Of a DNA stretch of 64,000 nucleotides, positions 1 through 14,100 are shown piece by piece; the first letter of the stretch is position 1; each line of letters opens with the position of its first letter. Both the position numbers and the translations under genes were made by a program. Origin of the DNA: Nautilus pompilius (lineage: Eukaryota; Mollusca; Cephalopoda; Nautilida; Nautilidae); the NCBI GenBank assembly GCA_018389105.1, contig JACATO010002451.1, forward strand, positions 2,930,501-2,994,500, read 5' to 3'. The notes under the pieces are model-generated. The model made no database searches and was not told where the DNA came from. It saw only the letters and a list, made by a program, of their open reading frames with translations.

Positions 1-647
1 ATGTTCATTCCCTATTTTGAAATATGGCTATTAGCCACTAAAATCCTTTTCACCAAAGAAAAGCAGAGATCGCTTGTTCCTTACATAAAATCAAAATGAG
101 TTTTTTATTAAAATTTATTTTCTTTCTTGCACTTTGTTAAAGTAAACTAATTTTTTTAAAAATATGTATTGCTTACTTTATTTAGTAACAGAAAATTATT
201 GTAGAATTTTCTCATGGACTACAATCTTTTGGTAACAGTAATACACAAACAGCTGCATTTCTTAAATGGTCTTCTTTCATATAGAGGATGTTCAAATGAA
301 ACCCAGTTGAAATAGCATTCCTGTTGGTTTCTTGGCCCTGGTTTATTATGTAGCCCAAATGCTCTGAGCAAATGTACATCACCTTCAGCAACCAGGTACG
401 TTAATGAAAAAATTTCTAGAAGTAATCTACCAAACACATTGGTGCACACACACAAACACACGATTATTGAAATACTGTCATCTCATAATTACATGGTAAA
501 CAGCTTACAGTAAAATTAATGCTATAGTATTTGAATATGTACTTATCTCAAAATCAGATAATTTCCTTTCTTTTCTTTTTTTAGACTGTAATTGCCTTTG
601 TAATGCTTCTCAAAAACACACTTTAAAAATCAATTTTACAAAGGTAT
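1..647 (-). other. Intron sequence, nothing recognised
   Basis: AT-rich DNA inside the intron that follows the first ORD exon. No exon, transposon end or repeat with a recognisable family was found. Confidence 0.5.
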
Positions 648-1876
648 ATACTACCACTCAAAATATGGGTACACCACAGTAATTTAAAGTTTTTACTGGA
701 TGTCACAAATATAATTGAAACAAAATTTATTTCTAATAATTATTTAACAGTTTTAGTAATCAAATATTTTATTAGAATGTAGACTTTTTTTTCAATAGAA
801 TATCCTTCTTCTGTTGCAATTACTGCTTGACCGATTCTTGGAAGTCTCCTAATTAATTTTGTGAAATAACCTTTTGATACTGCATTTTACACCCCCTCTG
901 TAAGATTTGACACAACTGTTGGACTGAAGATGGTTGTTTATCTTTTGCTCTTCCATTTCATCCCATGCAATTTTAATAGGGTTTAACTCCAATGATTGTG
1001 TTCAATAATGACAAAGATCACCAACTGTCACCTGCAAAACAATTCCAGATCATTGTTTCCTTGGCCGTGCTTAACAGTAGGCTCAATGTAATTTTAGAAT
1101 ATGTTCACCCAAACCGCATAATTTGATCTAATTATTTCAAATTTGGATTCATCAGCTCAAAGCACCTTTTTCCATTCATCAATTGTCTAATTTTTGTGGC
1201 ATTTAGCCCAAGCAATCTTTTTTTTTTGCCCTTGTTTTGAGGTCTTAATAGGGGTTTACATGCTGCTTTTCTTCCAATTAATCCAGCATTTCCAGCCTCC
1301 TTTTAACAATAAATGTAGATATGGGGATTATTTTGTATTGTATTAAAGGTAACATCTGAGAGCTTGACAAGCATCTATTATGGAGGCTTGTTACCTTAAC
1401 ATAGTGGTTTGGTCGTGGTTTTCTATAGTTCAGGTTGGTATCAGTCTTTTTGTGGTGCAGTATTGTATAAACATTCAATTACCCTCTTAGATTTCTTGCA
1501 AGGATATTCCTTCCTTCCTTCAGTATAACAAAAGCTCTTCACTAATTAACTTCAGACTCTTTACTACTTTTCAGTTATTTTTTAAAGATAATTATCTCTC
1601 TCTGACTAAAAGTAATCTCAAGTTCTAACCATAAATGTGAAAATTTCTAGATAAATTACTTTATTTCTGTTGGTTACAAACTTTCACATTTTCTACATGA
1701 TTCTATGACCTATAGATGTACATTTATTTTGGCCAAGCATTGACCATAAAATACATTTGATGAACTGTTAACACAAATCATACATTGGAAGGATCATTTT
1801 GATGCTAGTTTTATGTACAGTATCACATAAGTAAACATTATTGTGATATACCCAAACTTTTAAGCAGTAGTGTATA
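648..1876 (-). mobile_element. Degraded Tc1 transposon with both inverted ends
   Basis: The left end CTACCACTCAAAATATGGGT and the right end (minus strand) CACTACTGCTTAAAAGTTTG are diverged inverted repeats of the Tc1 CACTACCGGTCAAAAGTTTG type, next to TA. Between them the minus strand carries a Tc1-type transposase in several frames; stretches such as KVTSLHNR, WAKCHKN, DEWKKVL and ADESKFEI recall KVTSKRD, FAKKHKNW, EDWKKVL and SDESKFNI. The N-terminal part is near 1,480 and the C-terminal near 700. There are many breaks, so it is an old copy. Confidence 0.75.
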
Positions 1877-3435
1877 TCAATGATTCCATATCGATTCAAA
1901 ACTCATTCAATGCTTTAAAACTAATTTTCCAAGTTGCCCATATACAAGATGAGCCCTAAACTCATGTTATATAAATGTGCAACACTAAATTTTAAGTTCT
2001 GTTCAAATCAATCTGGCCTACGTATGTTTGTTGAACCAAATTCTTAACTATAAAATGCCTTCATAAACAAGTCCCCGGTAATAAATATGAAGCTGCTTGA
2101 CATTACATCACAAGCATGCTCTGTTATATGGTATGTTCAAAGACATTCAAAGGGCTCTCCATGGAGAAATTAACCATCTCTCAGAAAGATTCATAGATAC
2201 AGCAGTATGCATTACATCAAACTGCATGTCTTGTGGTCACCCACCATAATGGTGCTTACTTAATCAAAGTTTTGCTAAATTAGAATACTTTGTGCTATGT
2301 TTACCTAAGTTTTTTTTCTTTTTCAATTTTATAAAAAGGCAACAGACAAAAAAATGAATGATGGATCAAAAGTAAATATTTGCACTCTGTCAGTCCCCTC
2401 AGAGAACACTGTCTGCAAAGCTCTGGCAGTTAAGTTCAACATTAAAGCTGCATCAGAAGTACACATGACCAAAACACTATTTCTTGCCAATTTCTGTGCT
2501 ACAAGATCAACACATTATACATGCCGAGCAGTCTTGGGAGTTCTGGTTTCATTCCTAATGAACAATACAAAATGAGTCCTTTCACAACCCATAGAATGTC
2601 TTGATACAAAATAAATACCAACTCATCCAATCCTGAAAGGTTACAACTATAAAATTAGCAAAGATCTAGGTGACTTTATGCATCCACATTCTCAGTACAT
2701 AATTTAATTCCCCACCTCATGCCATCAATAAAAGCTTACTATTTTGCCTAATGATCATTTAAATCTACTTAAAGGCACACCACTACAGTGATGTATGTCT
2801 ATGATAATTTTTTTTTTAATAAAACACTTTGTATAATATCATCCCCCAATAAGCAAATTTATTTTTTTGCTGATGGACAACAAAAGTCTATAATTTTTAA
2901 CCATTAAGAATCACTCACAAAACCCAGAAAGGGAAATAAAACAATGAAAAACAGACTGAGGAAGATGATATACATGTCCACTGTGAAAACCACCAATGAA
3001 TAATATATGATATTTTGTAGTGCTAATCAGAAAACATCTGTCACCAATAATGAAGTTAGCCTATAGGCAGCAAAACCTGATAAACTGATGACAATACTAA
3101 AAGGGAGTGGCACACAGCTGTGGCAATGATCTACAAACATTCTTACATAGTCACTGCTTGCATAGAGATACCATTCCATTCCAAAAGACTCTTCTTACAT
3201 TTGTCAAAATTAACAAAGCCATCTGCTTCTTTTTGCATGGATCTCTTGTTCAGATTTTTATTGATCAAACCAAACCAGCTATATTTTATTTCCAAATTTT
3301 TTTTCCTTGCCTCCAACAGGTAGAGATTAACAGTAAACCATGTACTATATTAACAAAGAGGGATGGAAGTACTAACCAAAACAGGAGTGAAATTCCACAT
3401 TTAAGGTTCTATTGCTCTCAAAAGCCATATATGTA
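1877..3435 (-). other. Intron sequence, nothing recognised
   Basis: AT-rich sequence between a Tc1 and a Tigger copy. Short open frames (for example 2,354-2,575 and 3,107-3,457, plus strand) resemble no family I know and have no splice context. I see no functional feature. Confidence 0.4.
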
Positions 3436-5695
3436 CAGTAGTACCCTAGGTTCCTGACAATTTTGTGCTAACTGAAATGTGTGTTAAACAAGATTATTAA
3501 TACATTGTATTAATCAGGATAGGTTCCATAGACCCAAAAACACAAATGAAACAAGTGAAATATCAATGTTAGTGTGCTGTTAACCTGGAAAATTATTACA
3601 GTAAATGAATAATACCAATATAAAAAAATTAAAAAAAAAAAAAATCACCATATTATTAGTAGTTTTATTTTACTCTTCCTGCTATGAAGTTCCTGGCTTT
3701 GGCTCCTTGGAAGAGGAAGGTGTCCTGAAGGCGTCAAGTGTGAGTGGCCTCAAACTACATTGACAAAATGCCAGAATCAGGTTGCTGCTTAAACCAAAGT
3801 GGTAGGAGAAGAAAAAATGTTGGGATACTGTTTGCAATAAACAGATTAGTGCACAATTTCTTCATAGCAGGCAACACCCTAGTTGACAATCTTCCTGAGA
3901 ACAGAGATCCACTCCCAATTGTCATCATGCTGCTCTAAAAGGTCCAGACCTGAATTTATAAGAGCCAATCCCTTTTGAAGAACTTTGGTGGTAAGGATGT
4001 TTTCAGCTGGAGCCTTGTCAACATCTATCTCCTCAGCCTGTAAGTCATACTGATCCATCTTCTGCATTGTCTCAGAGGCTTTGTGAGACCTGCAACAGCC
4101 CCTCCACATTGACCTCTTAAAATACAGCAATGTTGGTCAACAGTGCAATGTCATTGGTGACAGCTGGCATGTTCTTGTCAAAATCTGACAAAGTGGTTAA
4201 CAATGTCTGGCCACAATTTATACCAAACACCATTCATACAATCACTTCCTGCTATGACTCAGCAATGTTTTGATAGCCTTCATTGTGCTATGTGCTTTCC
4301 ACCAGTTCTTCAAGTATTATCCTCCCATCAGTGTCTTTAACCAGCTGACTAAAGGTGTGGCATAGGTAGTAAGCATTGAAGGCAGTGATGAAACCTTGGT
4401 CCATAAGCTGCAGCAGGGAGGTTGTGTTAGGCAGAATAAACAAGACCTAAACTGGTAAATCAGTTTGAAGTGTGTCAAGGGTTTGTGGGTGGCCTGGGGC
4501 ATTGTCCAGGAGTAACAATGCCTTTGGTTCACATCCATTTTGCTCACAATAATTCTTTACAACTGGGCAGAAACAATGAATGAACCAGTTGTTAGAAGCA
4601 TCCATAGTAACCGAAGCCTTCTGATCTGACCACCAGATGACACATAACTATTCCTTTACATCCCTCTTCATAGTTCGTGGCATCTCAGAGAATTACCTTT
4701 GCCGCCAAGGAATGTGCGGCAGTCTTTTCATGCCTTCAAGCCAGAGCCATGCCACTCTTCCTTCAAGATGTGCACAACAGCATCCTCTTCCAAAAATGTC
4801 CCATCTCATCCATGTTAAAAACAAGGTTTGGAGGGTAACTGCCATTTTCCAAAATTGTCTTTGTCAGGGAACTCATCAGCTGCTTTTTCATCTGTGCCTG
4901 CAACTTCACCGGTTATGTGGATGCGATGCCAATAAGAGTGGTGCTTGAAGTGATCAAACCACCCTATACTGGCCATAAATGCTTCCTCTCCTTCCTGTTT
5001 CTTAGGTCATCCAATAAAGTTTTACCTTTGACAGAATCACTGCCTGACTTTGGTTCATATCTTCTACCCATACTGCCATTTTCTCCATAATGGTGCTTCT
5101 CATACAAGTTAAAATATTAAGTAGCAGCAAATGGAGTGGCAGACTGGCTTGCTACTATGATTCTGTCCTTATTTTTCTTAATTGTCCTCAAACTCATTAA
5201 GTCCAATTCATGCCCCACTGCAGTAGAACTTAGTTCAGATTCAAAACACCTTAAAACTTTCGATTTAACATCAAGGCTGATGCTCTTACACTTTGTTTTT
5301 GGTACATTCTCTGCTCTGTCAATCGCTGTGTTTAGGACCCATGTTTAGTTAAAATTAGCCATGTTTTATCACTTGGAATGGATCAAATAATTAAGCAAAG
5401 CAGAGCTAACTGATATGATGACTGAATTACGCCCCTTTGAGGAAGTCAGACTGTATTATAATTTATTAAGTGAATGCTACATTTAGTTTGTTTTTTTTAT
5501 TACTTGCTTTTAAATTACTAAACAAAAATGATTTCTTTAAAAATTTATTAAATAATTTTGAGGCAAGCATGCTGTGTTTCTGTTTTGTTAACTTTTGAAC
5601 CATTTTTTCTATATGTATTTTTTTTTTTCTTGAAAATGGAATCGTGCTATAACAAATCCACATATGACGGAGTCACACAAAGCAGGGTATAACTG
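3436..5695 (-). mobile_element. Degraded pogo/Tigger transposon, complete ends
   Basis: The ends CAGTAGTACCC (left) and CAGTTATACCC (right, minus strand) are inverted repeats flanked by TA, as expected for the pogo/Tigger group. The minus strand encodes a jerky/Tigger-like transposase in broken frames: a start at 5,342 with MGPKHSD, an HTH region, the catalytic stretch around 4,317-4,547 (LLLLDNAPGHPQ-like, then LIQPMDQG-like) and a C-terminal acidic tail at 3,879-4,130 including ENILTTKVLQKGLALINSGL. About 2.26 kb with multiple stops and frameshifts; not functional. Confidence 0.85.
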
Positions 5696-6606
5696 TATCT
5701 GATTACAACTAGTTTCTATAGTGTAATATATTTGAATATTTTTAAGAAAGAATTCTTACAAGGCTAAATACAAATTAACCAATTTTTCCCACAAATTACT
5801 AAGAAAGGCCATCAAATGAGTGGTTCATTTTCTAAGGGAGGTTACAAAGTACTTTACAAATAGGTATTCTTTATGACATTGATCATCTGTGTATTGATTT
5901 GAGGTCAGCATATGAAAAAACATCTTTGCAGGATTTTAAAAAAAGAATAAAAGACTTCAAATATTTTCCAAGAATAGTAGTACTTCAAAACTCCCAGAAA
6001 AGAAATTAAAATTTAATGTTTATATTCCTTTTAAATATTATAGGTAAAAGGAAACAGCAATAGAAGCATAAATACCAATTTAAAATAAAATGAGGAAAAA
6101 AATTTGTTTTAGAAAAGGAAAAAGAAAAATCAGCAAGTTTTAACAGACAGTAATAACTATTTGGGTTATCTTTGTGTAAACTACCCTAAATTAATTAGAA
6201 ATTTGATATTTTTAAAATGAAAATACAGCAGCCACTTTGTTCAAGATTCAACTTTGTAGTACACACTCAGAATCCTAGCAGCAGATTATAGTAATCATTA
6301 ATGACATCCTACCATAAAATAACCATCATAAGCAGCCAAATGGTCAGCAGCATACTAAGTGTGCACTGTCATCGATATTAAAATATTTTAAAATAAAAAT
6401 TTTAAAACATTATATAATTACGCCTCCAGTTCCAAAGAGAATGAGTTTGTAAAATCTTAATGCCATAACTAAAAAAATACTCTTTTCAAAAAGCCATTCA
6501 TTACTGTATTAAATAGTTTTACTTCAATGCATCGCAGATTTTTTTTCATTCTCTAGCACAAATGATCTACAAAGTAGGAGAAAAATATTTAAATATTTAA
6601 TCAAAA

Positions 6607-6641
<35 letters not shown>

Positions 6642-8094
6642 CTGGGTATAGTGCTATAAATTACCTTCCTTGGTAGGAAGGTCAAAGACAGTTCCATTGA
6701 TTTTGCTATAGTTAGATTCTGTAATCTAACAACAACAAATACAGAATGACAGGCAAACTTTTATCTGAAGATGTTTCTAACATATGACTCAAAAGATTCA
6801 ACAGTATGTGGCAGTTCAACCTCATGGATCAGCATCCCATGTCGTCTTTACCTGGACCCTAAACACACAATAGTGAAAGTGCATGCTTAGCTATGATCTT
6901 CTCAGATGTCTCAGCAGAAGCATCCATCCATTTATTTATTTTTGCTTGATTGTTAGTGTTACAGTGATCTTTGGTGTTAATGCAACCAAAGAGGACTGAG
7001 AGAAAACAAAAATCAATACTGTAATCAGACAATCAAATTCAGAAAGGTTTTCTCAACAGATAACAGAGCAAAAACTAAGCAAAGTTAAGAGAATTTCTGA
7101 TATAAAAATATAAAGTCACCAATGAAAAAGTATCCCAGTTTAGCTTCTAAAAGAGCTGCATGTTCTGAGGTGTCCATCCACCTTTCTTTTTGGAGGAGTA
7201 TCCAACTAGAATTTCTTCTTGTACAAGTTAGGCTTTCAAATTGTAGAAATTACGTTCCCTTTCTTCTAAAACTTCATTCCTAAACTGAATTTCACCGTTT
7301 GTGCATTATTCTCTTGGTGGGTGCATTAAATGCTAAGAGTTTGTCACAGTCCCCTACTCTCCCCACTGAATATTTTGCTTAGAAAAAAAAATCATCAGCT
7401 CTGTGATGCTACAGGCAAATCAGCACCCCCATTTTCCCTTTAGATTAATAACACCAAACCAACACTTACTCTTTAAAGCTAGTTTGGAAATGGGCAGCTA
7501 AGATACTAGATCAGTTCAGGGAATGAGGAGGGGGAGGCTGAAGTATAAGTTAAGAGGATGAAACCAAAGATAAAGATAGACCTGATATAATATGTACACA
7601 TTTTTCTTGTCTGCACAATGATCAAATTAAACATTTTTGTAAATCCATCAGGCGTTAAAGTTTATTTTAATTAGATGTTTTTTTTTGTGTGGTATGTAAT
7701 TCCCTTTTTGATCCTCTTCAGCCCAACCAACAGTCGGAGACTTGAAATATGAGGGTTAAGCAGTCAGTATATATTCCATTTTTTGCCATAACTCCGCTAA
7801 CCTTATTTTTTCTCACACTGATGTATAGTTTGTAAATGCATGCATGTGTCCACAAAGACCTCAGAAAAAACGCTCAAGATATGCACCAAAATGCTCCAAT
7901 TTCATCCTATGATCTTCCAGATCACCCAAAAGATTAAATCCCAAGCTGACATTTTTGAGTCTTCTTTTGACAATAAGAAAACTTTGTCTAGCATTTCCAA
8001 CTCATTAAATTGGTTAATTTCAACATGGGCTACCGACCGACTTGTCTGCTAAGTTAAGCAAATTTATTCACTCAAAACACCCAGTATTACGTAC
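5696..8094 (-). other. Intron sequence with GA microsatellite
   Basis: AT-rich intron DNA. The only clear feature is a (GA)14 repeat at 6,611-6,638. I looked for the next ORD exon here (human ELSKITMPV) and did not see it. Confidence 0.5.
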
Positions 8095-8170
8095 CTTCCC
8101 TATGCATTGTTTCAGTATACTCCAGATGCTGAAGTCGTTTCTTGAAAACATAGGTTTTGGAAGATTAGTT
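8095..8170 (-). CDS. OSBPL1A: ORP1 exon 17: start of the lipid-binding ORD
   Basis: 76 nt, phase 2 in and phase 0 out, residues 551-576: [20 protein letters not shown], then KQCIGK. Human ORP1 has [25 protein letters not shown], so this is the opening of the ORD and the exon shared by long and short isoforms. The acceptor is TTTTGCAG and the donor is GTACGT at 8,094. The next ORD exon (human ELSKITMPV) was looked for down to base 1 and not found. Confidence 0.97.
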
Positions 8171-11100
8171 CTGCAAAAGAAAAATAAAAGTTAATTCAAT
8201 GTTGTTTACCTCCACTCCATCGCAATCAAGGTTCTCACATTTTTAAGCCACCTTTTTTTAAACATCGGTCACTTCTAGACTGATGGAAATCCATGGCACA
8301 CTGGGTATAACAGTTGTGCAGTAGACTGACAGAATTTCAATAAAACTTATTCACTCATGATCACATTTACTAATTAAAAAAAAAAAACAAACGAAATTTT
8401 TTTAACCCCATAATTTCTGTTTATTCTAATTAAAATCAATACATATCATAGATTGTAAGGTAGCATACAGGAAAAGTACACATGGAGAACTGTGATAAAG
8501 TTTTGGAGATTTTGGCACCAAAAAAACAAGAAAGAAAGGGAAAATATGCAAGTCAATTAAGTAGTCACTCTTATTTATAAAATTTGTAAAATGTGAGAAG
8601 TACCCAAGAAAGTTGAAATAACAAAGGAAAGGGATATCCTAACATGACCTGACAGTACTGAAAAGTGTCATAACAGGTGACGAAACGTGGGTGTATGGTT
8701 ACATTGTCGAAACAAAAAGGGCATTCATCACAGTGGGTGGATCATCATCAACGTGACCAAAAAAAAGCACGTCAGAGTCACTCAAATGTGAAGGTGATGT
8801 TGATAGTCTTTTTTGATTGGAAGAGCGTTGTTCATCATGAGTTTGTTCCACGTGGTCAAACAATCAATAGAGAGTTTTACTTGGATGTCCTGAGGCAGTT
8901 GAGAGAGGCAGTATGGAGGAGGCGGCCAGAGGCATGGAAAAACAAAACCTGGATGCTGCACCATGACAACGCACCTGCTCACACGTCACTCCTTATCTGT
9001 GACTTTTTGGCAAAGCACAAGATGACTCTCGTCCCCCAGCCACCCTACTCTCCAGATTTGCTTTTCAGAAAGCTTTAATCAGCATTCAAATGATCAGAGC
9101 TCCTGACTGACTGTGAATCGGTTCTCTTTTTGTTCATCTGTCAGCAGGCGCAGCACAAATTTTGCGGCTACACGATGCATGTTCAATTTTTCTTTTAAAA
9201 TCATGTGGCATGAACCTTTACAGATGCTTACTTCTTTGGAAACTTCACAGATAGTCAGGCGACAATTTCCACGGATCACAGCACGCACTTTCTCAACGTG
9301 ATCGTTGTCCATTGTCGTGGAAGGTTGTCCAGATTTGGGATTGTCTTCGGTGGATGTTCTTCCCGATACGAAATGCTGGTACGACTCATGACATTGCGTA
9401 CAGCTCAAACAATCCTCCCCATAGGCCTGTTGCAACATTAGAAAAGTCTCCGTAAAAGTTTTTCCCAATTTGAAACAGAATTTCACACAAACACGGTGCT
9501 CTTCAAGATCCTTCATTGTTCAACTTGCAACAAATTGCCAAGTGCACTAAACATACATTCACTCTAGCACATGTAGATCGATGACTGACTGACGTGGCAT
9601 GATGAGGCTATTATTAGACTGAAAGTCAAGGTCACCGATACACAGCACTGCAGTCACGAGCACACTGTGCCAGCTGGTTGGCACGCTGTTTTAAAAGTTC
9701 GGTTTCTTTTTGGACAGACCTCGTATAAGCATTCAGGCCATCAGGTTTATGCTATATAAATTTTGAAAAATTTTTATATTGTCACACATCAAAAAGTTTT
9801 ACAATTATTTTCCTTTTCTTTTTCAAAATATCAAATAAATAAAAATATTAGGTTTTTAAATTCTTAGAATAAATTACCATCACTATTAGAAATCTATACA
9901 AAGAAAAAAAATATGGATGTTCAGTTTTTTTCAATATTGTACTTCTAAGCAAACTTCCTCCTAATGCTAAACAAGAAAGGTACTGTATCTAGAGATATTA
10001 ATTTGTATTACATATTTCAGTCTTATCCTGGTCTGAAAAAATCTAAAGATATAGAAATTTGACATTGTATGTTTAATTCCACTAATAAAAAAACACAAAA
10101 TAGTCTACAGCTGTAGGAAGCAATGTGTTCCTTGACCAAATAGCCTATGGATTTCATTACAACATAGAGGAGGAATGATGTCACAATTTCTACCACTGCT
10201 CCACAAAGTCAAATATATCACAAGAGAGCTGATAGTCAATATTGGATGAGACCGCCTCATTTGTATATAGCCAAACATCATCTGCACATGCTTGAAATGA
10301 TACATCTGATCATCCTATTTGGTACTGCTTGCCACTAATGCATCAAAGCCACAACCAGATCATGCGTGTTTTGTAGAGGAAAGATTCCTACACTTTACTT
10401 GTCTACCAGATATCCCAGAGATGGCCAGTGGGTGACAGAATCTTGGCACATGCCTTGCCAGTGCATTGTAGTTGTTCCAAGAAATTCTGACCATCCTAGC
10501 TCTATGCCAGAGCACAATCCTGGTGCCAGTTGTTGGTAAAAAGGTAGGCCTGCCAGTCTTTCAGCATCATCTGGATACCTTTGACCAGTCAGGCAACATT
10601 AAACAACCTGGAAACTCCTGCTAGCTGTGATCCCTTCCGATGCCACTGGCAGGAGTGCTATCAGAAATCATCACTCGCTGCCTTAGACAATTTCTCCCTG
10701 TCCAAATGGGTATTTGCTCAATAAAAAAACACCACCCCACAACATATGGACATTTGGCACATAATCCTGGATGGTGAAGATGGTTTTTCTGTACACCAGA
10801 GTCCATGACTACCAGCAAACATTAGTCACTGTTACACAGATCTAGTATATTCTGCAGGGACACTCCTCTGATCATTCACTTATTATGAGTATCCATACAA
10901 TAGGAACAACCTCTGCCAAGTCTGTCATTCACATCATTGGAATGGTAAAAGCATGTATATAATTCACTAGCTTGATGTCAGCTGAACTACTGTAAGTGCT
11001 TGGTCATGTAGTTACAGATTTTACTGAATAACTGATGCCAGCTCATTGTACTTCATACCCACACTTTTAAACATATTAACAAGTATTTATTTTAAAAGTC

Positions 11101-14100
11101 ATGCTTTAAATACTGATTTCTTTTTAGAAGCCAGAAGAGAGAGGGGATATGTGATGTCAGCAAGTATGTTTCATGTTAGATTTTAGATTGATAGGTTAGC
11201 ATGTGACAGCAATCTGTGTTTTGGTCAATTTTAATATTTTTGATAAAATGTCTTAGCTCCAATAGCCATAGATGTCTGTGACTGACTTATTATTATTATT
11301 GTAGCATTTTACTACTGCAGTCTTGAAGACCTACAACCTTTCAGACCTACAATGGAGCTGTAGTTGGAAGGAAACCACTTTTATTAGCTGAAATTTTATT
11401 GTTCCAACCATCCAGGTACGGTTGTTTCCCTTTATATTTTATTGCGGATGAGCAACTGGTGATTCATAGTAGTACAAATGACATGCAAGAACAGGTTATT
11501 CATTAATTATGGTAGTTTTCATGGCAGCAAAGACTGATGGTGCGAAAAGAACTGAAAATAATCCAGTCAAAATCAGCCACAAGTGCAAACACTGGAAAAT
11601 ACTTGGCTGCTAGATCAGGTAACAGAATTTTATTGCATGTACTTTAGCACATCAGCATGACCAGCGTTGGCTTCTTTCTATGAAGAGTTTGTCTCCAAGG
11701 CAATACTTCATTAAGTAGCTGCATAAAGTCAAACACTGCATGGATTTTTTTTGGTTTAAAAAAAAAAAAAAAAATAAAATTAATGGAAACTCTGATCTGT
11801 GACCATATGCAGGTATGCATGCCAATAAAGTAGTATAAAGAATAATTGGCGTGTGTACATAATCAAAAAACCATCTCACCCTCCCATAGGTAGTCTTCAA
11901 TAGCCTTTGGTTAGAGGTGGGAGAAAATGCATGCAGATGAGCTAAGAGAAAAGGTAAACATCGCAGTCCAACCCCATCTGATTGGTGACCACCACCACCT
12001 AGAATAGTTTAGCTAGCACACACACTACCAACACACTTGCCCATAGATGTTAGAAGAAAAAACAAATTAAATCGTTTCTGTATTATAATGCAATAAATAA
12101 AAGATGCTGAAACATCTAACAATAGGTACCATGATTTAGAAAAAAACCAGAAGTCTTAATCATTTAAAATTATTCTTTTTCTTAAAAAAAAACATCTTGA
12201 CAGCTAAATATTTAAAGCAAAAATCAATGATACAATTATTTAGAATCACCCTTGCCGAGGAATTGTGCCAAAAGATCTGCAGCTGGGTAGTGCTAGCTTA
12301 TAAGCATTAAATCTAACAGCATAAACTTGCTGTTTTGTTGTGAGCCAAAAAGATCGTAGAAAAACACAAAACATCGGAGTGGATCATTAATATTATTTTT
12401 AATCTGAAGACTCCACACCAGATAAATTAGAATTATTATATTTAACTATTTATACAGCTTACCATGTATAGGTATGGTGAAGCATGCATTTAGATTTTAA
12501 ATATTAACTGTTTCTCTCTGAGCTCTCCACCAACATCAAGATTTTGTACAAATTGCTAGCTGATGGAATTCTCATGGCTTCAGGACAAAAAATCAGTAAT
12601 GAAACAACATTTAATAAGACAAAAAGAAATTTTTGATTAATTAGACTTTCATCAAACATTAGAGTTTTGTTTCTTAGTTGTTTAGATGTCATTAAATAAA
12701 CTATATACATATAAGTAAATTTATTCTTTGCAGTAAATTTTAAATTCCAAATGTCTCCATAACTGATTTGTAAACACCGTAGAATGCACCCTTTTGTTAA
12801 TATCCTTTTTATTTAACAATCTTTTGGTAAGTCCCAGTGAATCACATTTTCCAAACAGTTCAATGAAAATTAAACCAAGCTCAAATACAGACTAAAGTAA
12901 TTTAGTAATGATATTTCTTAGAAATATAGCCAGACCTCTTCAGGAAGCATGATATACCAGCTCTCCCTTATACAACACCTTATTTGTAAACTCTTTTTTT
13001 ATCTATCGTTCTCTTGATGCATCACTGTAGTCATAGCTCCTTGTGGTTTGATAAGATGGATGCTCTTGATGTAAACTTTAACATATGAATACTGGGTGTT
13101 TTAATCTAGGATAATTTACTTCTCTTATGCATTTAGCCTGAATATTGTAGCCAACAAAAGCATAATTAACCCCTCCCCTTTTTTAGGGTGTCCAAAAGAG
13201 GAAGAGTAATTGAGCACTGCCTATTTATAAGCTTTCAAGTATAGTGCTCTCTTAGCTTCTGGTGTCGTGGCATGACACATCTTTAATGTGGCAGGCTACA
13301 AGAGCATAGTCATGATTAATGAATGACTAAAATATTCCTAAATTTAAAAGTTTGTTACCACCCTGGCCTAATTACCCCCAGATTAAATATCATTGTATTA
13401 AATAGATCCTAATTGAATACAGTGGGCTAACAGAAAGCCTACACAATTCACTAAATGCATGTAATCTTAATATAGTGAGTTTAAAACTTCGAGAAAGGTT
13501 TTTTTTTAAACAATATCTCAGAATTAATTTAGTTATCACCACTTAAATGTAAATTTAAAAATAGTAGTTTTTTTATCCAGCATACAAGCTGTATGTAACA
13601 GTGTTGCCAAAAAAAAAAAGGTACTTGCTTCTCATACTGGCAACACCAGTGGGTTTGATTCCCATGTATAACTGGTGCTTCCAGATTGACCCTGCCGTTT
13701 CAAAAATCAAATAAGCACCTGGTGTGAGTTAATAACAAGTGATAAGGAAGACAACAGTGGTCTGTCTTTACACCTCAGTAATCCACAAGTAATTCCTTAT
13801 CAATTACTCCACTAAATACTCTTCCATAAGAAGGCAGGTACATGAGTACACTAAACTGATAATATAGGTGACTAAACTATATTTCATTTGTGAGGATAAT
13901 GATTTGAAGAAAATGTGTTAAATTCATAGGCATGCAGGAATATTTTTATGGAAGGAGGTTTTACAGACAAGGTAAGAAAAATCAGGTTTCCTTTCTGTAT
14001 AGCTCACAAATAATTACAATTATTCCATGCTCATTTAAAAATCAACAAAATTTGGCACTAGATCAATTTAAAATTTCCTCTAGCAAAACAACATATAAAA

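Noticed and set aside
219-461. Minus-strand 80-codon open frame near the left edge, tested as a further ORD exon
   Set aside because: No resemblance to ORD segments such as ELSKITMPV, EYMEH or HHPPISAF, and splice sites do not fit in phase.
6611-6638. GA repeat considered as a CRISPR-like or regulatory array
   Set aside because: A plain dinucleotide microsatellite. Similar runs at 21.15, 21.5, 33.96 and 59.28 kb show it is ordinary for this genome.
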